This document shows, in pieces, positions 59,662-64,000 of a DNA stretch of 64,000 bases (the first letter of the stretch is position 1; each line of letters starts with the position of its first letter). The notes under the pieces were generated by a model. The model worked only from the letters and a program-made list of their open reading frames with translations. It made no database searches and was not told the origin of the DNA. Source of the DNA: Nicotiana tabacum (Eukaryota; Streptophyta; Magnoliopsida; Solanales; Solanaceae); NCBI RefSeq assembly GCF_000715075.1, contig NC_134101.1, forward strand, positions 191,290,103-191,354,102, given 5' to 3'. The translations under genes were made by a program, and so were the position numbers.

Positions 59662-61040
59662 TGACGAGCGCAAAACACACACTTCAATATGCTCGCTAGT
59701 CGAATAAAGTAAAATATAATATTGTATCCACATGAAATGGAGTTAAACAGTATTATCGTAATTTGTAGCTAGATTGCTATCCAAGATGATCAACAATTGA
59801 GATTTATGTGCTGAAAATTAAAATTAACTAAGAGTCTAAACTATTGACAAATGATAATCAACGCAATTAATGAGCAAATAAGGTTATCAATAGGAGAAGA
59901 TATGGTTTTGATAGGATAGGTGCAAGATAATTGGTCGGGATCTTACTCTACATAATTCACTTCTAAGGTTCAAGTTACCTCTCGAATTCACTAGATTATT
60001 AGTTCAACTGTTTAGTAGAAACTCCCCTCTTAATTAAGTCTTAACCTCACAAAACGAACTAAATAAAGCTCGGTGAAGATATGAAAGAATTCGTAGTGGA
60101 TTGGTCTTCAGGAGAACCTCCCTCGATTATCCTCCTAACTAGGTTTAATCAACAATTCAACTAGCCTCTTTCGATTACTAAGAAGAATTAATGACTTCAA
60201 CTAACAAAATAGAATGCAACGATATCACAAGTTAAGCCTCTCTCGATTACATTAATAAGTAAATATAGATGCAATGATTAAAACATCCAAAATGATTCAA
60301 TACATAAAACTATAATATAATCCACAAACAAATATCAATACACCAAATCCATCAAACCCTAAAATTAACTACTCCATATATATGGAGCAATTCATCACAA
60401 ATATGTTTAAGTTAACGGAAAACATAGAACGATCCAAACTCGTGTCTTGAGTGAGGATTGAATGATGAAATCTTTTTGCTTTTGCTTCTCCACCTCCTCC
60501 TTAGCTTCCTTAGGTCTAAGATTTGTCCAATGTCCCAAAAATAATGTTTTTACATGTATTTATACCAAGTAGGGTTGGGACCAAACAAAACCACCTTCTC
60601 CTTACCGAAATAGGATTGCGACTCTGTAAAAATTGCACCAGCGTGCCGCATGGGAAAACGCTCCAGGCAGGGTAGCAGTGGAGTTTATCAAAGAGCTTGT
60701 AATTTGATAGGGCAGCAAAATTGGGCAGCCCCGGCACCCCACGCGCCGCGATTGTAGAGAATTCTCAGAGTGATTCCTTTCGCTCACTTTTTGATATCCA
60801 AGCTTGGTCTTTGACCCCCGAACGCGTTTTCGACTTAATCGTTTGAGATTTTACTCAGACTTCAAAGCTCCAAATAGCACGAATAAGCTCCATAACATCT
60901 ACATCAGTCGGAATCACTCCTACAAGGAATAAAACATGCAATAAGTATAAAACACTAGCGATTAAAGTTCAAGCACAACAAAAGTGTAGTAAATTAGAGT
61001 GCAATAAGCGACTAAAATACATAATTATAGCCTACCATTA
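59662..61040 (-). repeat. Athila 5' LTR
   Basis: Runs from TGACGAGCGC to CCTACCATTA (terminal CA decayed to TA) and pairs with 13170-14542. The flank at 61041-61045 is ATTTG. The frame at 60516-60787 is LTR sequence, not a gene. Confidence 0.92.
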
Positions 61041-61045
61041 ATTTG
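61041..61045. repeat. Target-site duplication ATTTG of the Athila element (right copy)
   Basis: Identical to 13165-13169. The solo LTR resumes after it. Confidence 0.92.
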
Positions 61046-63340
61046 AGCTGTCTGAAGGTTGTTTCACTAGAGAAGGTTATTTTAGAGTATCAGTCTAGCT
61101 TCTTGGAGGTAAGTATCTTGACTAATTTTGTGTGAGAAAACTACCCCTTAGGATTTGAGTCATCTGTGCTAATTGTGTCATGTGAAGGCCATGTATGTGA
61201 GGTGAGGAGTACGTACTCGGGCTTAATTATGGAAATTTGACCGTTTAGGACCCTTCAGTTCTTATGTTCATTAGATATGAAGTTGTTTTATCATGTTAAA
61301 TCCTCCACTTACCAAATTTACCCCTACGTGTCCTATTTGGAATTAATTGATTCATGTTTTACCCTTGTTTCCAATTGAACCCTTATGTACCTTAATTGAA
61401 GTTATTATTATCTTTTCCATAATTGCTTATCCTTACTAGAAGTTATTATTATTATCTCTTCCGAAATTGCTTACCCTTAATTGAATTTGCTGGTATCTCT
61501 TCCTTAGATGCTCAACCTAAAATGAAGTTTTGTTATCCCTTTTCATTGTTGACTTATCCTTATTTGGAATCATTGATTCATGCTATTTCTATCTTATTGT
61601 CGAATTATACTTTCTTGGAATCATTGTTACATATTATATCTCCCTTCTTGAGCTATTCTTGTTAAGACTAGTATTACCCATTGTGTATTTCTTTGTGAGC
61701 TCCTTCTACCGTTTCTTTGTGTTATGAAGTTCTTAGGTTGATTTACTTGTTGTATTCTCATGTTATTGTTGTTGTTGCTGTTGTACTCAGAGCCGAGGGC
61801 TATGCATGGTTGTGGTATAAAACTGTTTTGAGGAAATGTTGTGGCATATGGGCACATGTTGTGAAAGATATTTTATTGTGTTATATTTTTGGCACACGTG
61901 ATATTATTGGGAGGATTGTTTGAGTGTTTGCACGAGATTTCTGTTGTGCTATTGTTACTATTGATATTTGCACATGCGGCGTGACAAGGCGGGCTATATA
62001 TGTGGGTTTGCACATGTGGCGAGACAAGGTGAGAATATTATTATGATTGTGCGGTGAGACAAGGCAAGCATTTAATTTGTTATTGAGCACATGGTGAGAC
62101 AAGGTGGGCTATGTCAGGGAATGAATTGTGATGGTGTGGGGTCATTGTTGTTGCTCATATTTATATAGTGGCGTGCCTACCTTGTGTGAGTTTTACCTTG
62201 TATATTTTGTGATGATCGTTTCTTATGTGCCAATCATATTCTCCACTCTTACCTATTGACTTGAATTGTGATAGAACACTGACACAAACATACACGTAAT
62301 TTATCACCCATATCAGTTTAAGAAGTTGAATCTTGATGTTATTGACCATTTATATATACTCCCGTCTACTTGCCTTCTGTGTGAGAGTTGTTCTATTGGC
62401 ACGTGTGTTATCCGTGCAGTCATGAGTCATTCTTATTGTTGGCACGTGAGTGGTCTGTGCGGATATTAGATATTGTCACCCTCTTGACACGTGAGTCATC
62501 CGTGCAGTTATTAGTTGTAATGTGGGCACAAGATTTCAAGTGATTAGGGTTCACGAATTGGGACCCGTGATTTGTGATTTTGAGTTTTGGTACCTCGTGT
62601 AAATTCTTGGATAAGCCTGGTGTGAAAGCAGTTGTTCTTATTGAGTTGTTACTTATTTTAATTTATTTGTTTTCACCGAATTTAAATTGTGTTCAGCTTA
62701 CTCTACAGTGTTATTACCTGTTGTGTCTCATTGCTAACTGTTGCTTTTAGTTCCTAGTACAAACATTGTATTATTATTGTCGTCATGCCTAGCTTTATAG
62801 AGATATTGTTCCATGTTGGTTCTACATTTATACTTATTTAGGTTGTTTAGTCCAGTGGGTTACTTGATTGTCCCTCATCACTACTTTACCGATGTTAGTC
62901 TTGATACTTACTAGGTACCGTTATGGTGTACTCATGCTACACTTCTGCACATTTTTTTATATGTAGATTCAGGTATTTCGGAGTTGATTGATCACTAGCT
63001 AGTTGTCCGAGTTTTGCTGTGGAGACTCAAGGTAAACTTGTCGTTGCTTTCGCAGGCCTCAGAGTCACCTTCTGATATTGTAATTATACTATTTATTTCT
63101 ATTCCGAAACAGTTGTATGTAGGGATTTTTCTAGTAAACTCAATAGCTTATGACTTGTACTACCGGTTTTAGGATATTATTTCGTGTTGTAAATGTTGTT
63201 TCCAATTTTAAATATCTGGTTTCTGCTTAATAGTTTTGTGGTTAGTTTCTATCAATTAATTCAGTAAGTGTTAGGCTTACCTAGTCGTAGAGACTAGGTG
63301 TCTTCACGACATCCTACTGAGGGAAATTGGGGTCGTGATA

Positions 63341-63345
63341 TTAAG
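63341..63345. repeat. Target-site duplication TTAAG (right copy)
   Basis: Identical to 11687-11691. It marks the right edge of the solo LTR and the return to the outer LTR sequence. Confidence 0.9.
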
Positions 63346-63592
63346 ACTAATATTTCTGTTTATGTATATCCCAACTAGATGATGTAATTTCTTCGTATCA
63401 GCATTGCATTCTTAATCTTAGTCGCTCATGACTTGTATCATCTGTTCTTGGAGTAGTTTGAATTAAACTTTCGCATTCTTATTTAATTATTCAATAGATG
63501 ATCTTCAATTGAGTTATTTTTATGATGGTTGGCTTGCCTAACAGGTTAGGTTATGCGCCATTATAATCTCAGTGGTATTTGGATCGTGATCA

Positions 63593-63904
63593 TTTTAATT
63601 TTGAATTACTTAATTTTAATTTTAGTTTACTGTTATCAAATAAACCTAGGAATTATATAGATATATATAGTAGAGAAATTAACTAGTATCCTATAGGAAT
63701 TATTAAAAATGGAGCTATTAACTTTAAATAATAACTGAACCGAAGAGAATAAATTACTACGGTTAGTAATGATGATTATGTTTATGTAGTGTTCTACTTT
63801 TGTTTGTTACTCAGCTTAGGAAATACTCAATGCATAATGTTCATCTCGTGATCATCTCCTACTCTTTGGATTTTGGAATGTAAATAACTGATCACTCCCA
63901 ACTA
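63593..63904. other. AT-rich flank, no feature recognised
   Basis: After the outer LTR ends the sequence is AT-rich with no open frame, repeat or RNA gene that I can support. It may be host intergenic DNA or an older decayed repeat. Confidence 0.5.
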
Positions 63905-64000
63905 TGCCTTATAAAAAGGACAATGCGGACGTTGCAAATATAACCTGAGTATTCTGCCCAGAGTCGAATCCACAGAGAATTAACCTATCAATCACTATCT
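63905..64000. repeat. Possible edge of another Athila-like LTR (partial)
   Basis: The phrase GAGTCGAATCCACAGAGAATT near 63962 resembles the TCGTATCCACAGGGATTG-like segment near the primer-proximal end of Athila-type LTRs. The element would continue past the window. Boundary and strand cannot be fixed. Confidence 0.3.

Larger units (their letters stand above)
13170..61040 (-). mobile_element. Athila-type LTR retrotransposon, gag-protease only, split by Ogre B
   Basis: The element spans 47.9 kb, but 16469-57287 is a later insertion; its own sequence is about 7.05 kb. It has LTRs of 1,373 bp (13170-14542) and 1,379 bp (59662-61040), perfect ATTTG duplications, a primer site of the Athila type (TGGTGTCATTGCCGGGGA), a Gag with capsid-like domain and zinc knuckle, and a protease. 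After the protease there is a short tail, a stop, and about 1.6 kb of non-coding DNA to the polypurine tract. No reverse transcriptase, RNase H or integrase is visible on either side of the insert. It is therefore non-autonomous and would need enzymes in trans. LTRs differ by roughly 8-10% in the stretch compared by eye. Confidence 0.9.
11692..63340 (+). mobile_element. Long solo LTR (Tekay/Del-like), split by Athila insertion
   Basis: The LTR begins TGTAACGATCCGATCGG at 11692 and ends GGGGTCGTGATA at 63340. Excluding the insertion it is 11692-13169 plus 61046-63340, about 3.77 kb. Perfect TTAAG duplications flank it and there is no internal region, so it is a solo LTR, presumably formed by LTR-LTR recombination. 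It is a diverged relative of the minus-strand LTR at 2168-5038. Bases 12410-12710 carry many CGCA/TGCG half-palindromes. The short frames between 12402 and 12796 are not considered genes. Confidence 0.85.
8961..63592 (+). repeat. 3' LTR of plus-strand gypsy element, split by a 51.7-kb nested insertion
   Basis: The LTR starts at 8961 (CGTAATGGCC, expected TGTAAC) straight after the polypurine tract and ends near 63592 (GGATCGTGATCA, resembling the usual GGGTCGTGACA end). Its own sequence is 8961-11691 and 63346-63592, about 3.0 kb. Everything between is a solo LTR and what landed in it. Rejoining the two parts across TTAAG gives continuous LTR-like text, and this is the outermost layer of the nest. 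The end coordinate is good to a few bases. Confidence 0.65.

Noticed and set aside
61423..62349. Several 60-80 codon frames right of the Athila element
   Set aside because: All fall within the right part of the solo LTR and none matches on both strands or in the related LTR.

Overview
This window looks like plant nuclear DNA, most likely from a Solanaceae species and probably Nicotiana-like; that placement comes from recognising the LTR families, not from any gene. I find no host gene, rRNA, tRNA, or CRISPR array. Almost all 64 kb is long-terminal-repeat (LTR) retrotransposon sequence of the Ty3/gypsy type, stacked by repeated insertion.

The layers, oldest to youngest, are supported by target-site duplications (TSDs). 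(1) A plus-strand element of a long-LTR, Tekay/Del-like type ends in a polypurine tract at 8947-8960 and a 3' LTR that begins at 8961 and finishes near 63592. (2) A plus-strand solo LTR, 11692-13169 continued at 61046-63340 (about 3.8 kb), sits inside that LTR with perfect TSDs TTAAG/TTAAG. (3) A minus-strand Athila-type element, 13170-61040, sits inside the solo LTR with perfect TSDs ATTTG/ATTTG. Without its insert it is about 7.05 kb and carries gag and protease but no reverse transcriptase or integrase. (4) A minus-strand Ogre/Tat-type element (called B here), 16469-57287, sits inside the Athila protease gene with TSDs GGACC/GAACC. It is about 22.2 kb without its insert. (5) A second, related minus-strand Ogre element (called C), 34970-53624, sits inside the 5' LTR of B with TSDs CCTCT/GCTCT.

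Left of the nest, 1-5038 holds the leader and 5' LTR of another long-LTR gypsy element on the minus strand, with an initiator-Met-tRNA primer site. 5039-8960 is decayed plus-strand internal sequence, interrupted by what looks like an old solo LTR (6664-8536) containing five 70-75 bp tandem repeats. Right of the nest, 63593-64000 is AT-rich sequence whose last ~100 bases may enter another Athila-like LTR.

Both Ogre elements read right to left: 5' LTR, tRNA-Arg primer site, ORF1 (plant-mobile-domain-like, with a coiled-coil tail), gag, protease, a small predicted intron, reverse transcriptase with two RNase H domains, integrase, then a ~3 kb untranslated region packed with short hairpin-forming repeats, then polypurine tract and 3' LTR. 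Both are disabled by stops and frameshifts. C has also lost about 4 kb (primer site, half of ORF1, part of its 5' LTR). They share one identical stop codon in the second RNase H, so that defect probably predates at least one of the insertions.

The points most worth following are the hairpin repeat arrays and a dispersed motif in the Ogre non-coding regions, the gag-protease-only Athila family, and the shared stop codon.
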